DNA of 64,000 bases from Cryomorphaceae bacterium (GTDB lineage: Bacteria > Bacteroidota > Bacteroidia > Flavobacteriales_D > Sanyastnellaceae), in the NCBI GenBank assembly GCA_016124575.1, contig WGNM01000007.1:1-64000 (forward strand), in the 5' to 3' direction. Position numbers and translations under genes: made by a program. The notes under the pieces were generated by a model, which saw only the letters and a program-made list of their open reading frames with translations, had not been told where the DNA came from and did not search any database. Shown piece after piece: positions 62,759-64,000 of this stretch; the first letter of the stretch is position 1, and each line of letters starts with the position of its first letter.

Positions 62759-64000
62759 TTAAATTGTGATTTCTTCCATGTTCGAGTCGTACATGTGGTA
62801 CTCCAAGAACTGAAGAGATGAATTTGCTTCCAAGGTTATCTTCATTGAAAACTGCTTATTCCATTTTCCAATGATCGTTTTAAACCACCATCCTTTGGTA
62901 AGATAAGCTTCAACCATTGGGTGAACCAACAGCGTCAATGCTTTGTGCTTTCCTTCATCGGAAACAAACCGAAGGTTGTTTTCAAGGGTGTCGGTGAAAA
63001 GAATTGGTGCTTCTACGACTCCTTTTCCATCGCAAGACGGACATTTCTCATGCGTCTTGATGTTGGTGACTTCACGTACGCGTTGACGTGTGATTTCAAC
63101 AACTCCGAATCTGCTTGGGGGAAGAATATTGTGACGCGCTTTGTCGTCTTTCATCGCCTCTTTCAAGGCTTCGTACAACTGCTTTTGGTTTGCCTTATCA
63201 CTCATATCGATGAAATCGATACAGATAATACCCCCCATATCACGCAGACGTAGGATGCGAGCGATCTCTTTGGCACATTCCAGGTTTGTAGCTAGCGCAT
63301 TTTCCTCCTGGTTCTTCACCCCGCCTTTTCTTCCGCCGCTATTCACATCGATAACGTGCATCGCCTCGGTGTGTTCAATAATCAAGTAAGCACCACTTTT
63401 CAGGTTCACTTGTTTACCGAAAATCGATTTGATCTGCTTGTGAATGGAGAAGGCGTCGAACAAATCGTTCGATTTCATGTACTTCACAACCGCTTCTTTT
63501 TCAGGAGCTATGGTTCTTAAGTAGTGCTTCACCTCTCCTGCAACACTTTCGTCGTTGCAATAGATCGCAGAGAAATTAGGATTCAGAATGTCGCGGAGCA
63601 GCGCATTGGTTTTCGCCAATTCACCGAGCACTTTGGCTGGAACCTTCTTGTTCGACTTGAGATTCTCGTAGAGTTTTGTCCAACGTGTTACCTGCTCTTC
63701 TAAGTCGGCATGCAATTCAGCAGCTCCCTTGTTTTCGGCAACTGTCCGCACTATCACCCCAAAGTTGGGTGGTTTAATGCTTTGCATCAACCGGCGCAAA
63801 CGGGTACGTTCTGCCTCGTTGGTGATGCGTTGCGACATCGAAATTTTGTTAGAAAAAGGCACAAGCACGATGTAACGACCAGGGATCGTAATCTCCGACG
63901 TAAGGCGAGGCCCCTTTGCCGATATCGGCTCTTTGGCAACCTGCACGAGGATTTGTTGGCTGCTAGACACCTCATCCTTGATCTTACCTCCCTTATCAAT
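62759..64000 (-). CDS. rng: Ribonuclease G/E family protein (5' end outside window)
   Basis: The visible 413 residues cover most of the catalytic part of an Rne/Rng endoribonuclease. Conserved features are VIDVNSGG and IICIDFIDMSDK with the catalytic acidic residues, the RNase H-like fold, and the zinc-link motif CPSCDGKG. The C-terminus has no long scaffold tail, so the RNase G type is more likely than RNase E. The reading frame is open through the window edge (IDKGGKIKDEVSSS), so the S1 domain and start lie beyond 64000; it is not a pseudogene. Confidence 0.92.
   Translation of the reverse strand: MDKGGKIKDEVSSSQQILVQVAKEPISAKGPRLTSEITIPGRYIVLVPFSNKISMSQRITNEAERTRLRRLMQSIKPPNFGVIVRTVAENKGAAELHADLEEQVTRWTKLYENLKSNKKVPAKVLGELAKTNALLRDILNPNFSAIYCNDESVAGEVKHYLRTIAPEKEAVVKYMKSNDLFDAFSIHKQIKSIFGKQVNLKSGAYLIIEHTEAMHVIDVNSGGRKGGVKNQEENALATNLECAKEIARILRLRDMGGIICIDFIDMSDKANQKQLYEALKEAMKDDKARHNILPPSRFGVVEITRQRVREVTNIKTHEKCPSCDGKGVVEAPILFTDTLENNLRFVSDEGKHKALTLLVHPMVEAYLTKGWWFKTIIGKWNKQFSMKITLEANSSLQFLEYHMYDSNMEEITI

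Noticed and set aside
62759-64000. A truncated rng pseudogene
   Set aside because: The frame is open through the window edge, so only the window cuts it.
1-64000. Prophage, insertion sequence, integron or restriction system
   Set aside because: I found no transposase, integrase, phage or restriction-type genes and no terminal inverted repeats; the genes are chromosomal housekeeping and envelope genes.

Overview
The window reads as a chromosome segment of a marine-type Flavobacteriales bacterium (phylum Bacteroidota, perhaps near Cryomorphaceae/Schleiferiaceae). The evidence is a set of type IX secretion/gliding genes (porU, porV, a porP/sprF homologue, gldJ, porX), Bacteroidota-type promoters (TTG, about 19 bases, TAnnTTTG), the near absence of Shine-Dalgarno sequences, and a large secreted lamin-tail protein with many DDGSC-type repeats. 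Base composition looks uniform. I see no phage, insertion sequence, integron, restriction system or CRISPR array; almost everything is chromosomal core. The last gene (rng) is cut by the window end.

Layout. 0-0.3 kb: a head-to-tail 120-bp duplication holding a tRNA-Val gene and a decayed tRNA copy. 0.3-2.3 kb: a methyltransferase, a DUF1761 membrane protein and a small secreted protein. 2.3-5.4 kb: a leftward exbB-exbD-tonB-folC operon. 5.5-9.4 kb: nhaD and an amino-acid dehydrogenase (stop/start overlap), then anmK. 9.4-15.2 kb: acyl-CoA dehydrogenase, a membrane-anchored beta-propeller-like protein, and recG. 15.2-20.2 kb: pyruvate dehydrogenase E1-alpha and E2, cytidine deaminase, a polyphosphate-polymerase (VTC) gene overlapping a DUF4956 gene, and ispF. 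20.2-28.2 kb: porV and porU leftward, porP-like and gldJ rightward. 28.3-30.9 kb: murF and tyrS. 30.9-36.0 kb: two phosphate-transporter families flanking a LuxE/PaaK-like enzyme and a lipoprotein. 36.0-40.0 kb: the 1319-residue lamin-tail protein. 40.2-45.9 kb: rnhB and a surface-polysaccharide block (glycosyltransferase, flippase, Wzz-like, O-antigen ligase). 45.9-51.6 kb: PP2C phosphatase, LpxD-like acyltransferase, efp, and two envelope beta-barrel-like proteins. 51.7-58.2 kb: tRNA-Leu, tig, clpP, clpX, mutS. 58.2-64 kb: alanine dehydrogenase, tsaE, porX, an HD hydrolase and rng.

How the parts connect. PorU and PorV form the cell-surface sortase of the type IX system, PorP-like and GldJ belong to the outer-membrane/motor side, and PorX is the response regulator that controls it, so a large share of one secretion system sits here in two separate blocks. 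ExbB-ExbD-TonB energises outer-membrane transport. The polysaccharide block covers lipid-linked sugar assembly, export, chain-length control and ligation. tig-clpP-clpX is a protein-folding and turnover block.

No clear new multi-gene system stands out. The most unusual signals are start codons placed within about 10 bases of a terminator or promoter -7 box (recG, murF, the VTC gene, the flippase gene), the tRNA duplication, 11-bp-phased TGTTA repeats next to a phosphate-transporter gene, and the dockerin-like tail on the lamin-tail protein. Promoter calls are by eye and mostly rest on an 8-base match.
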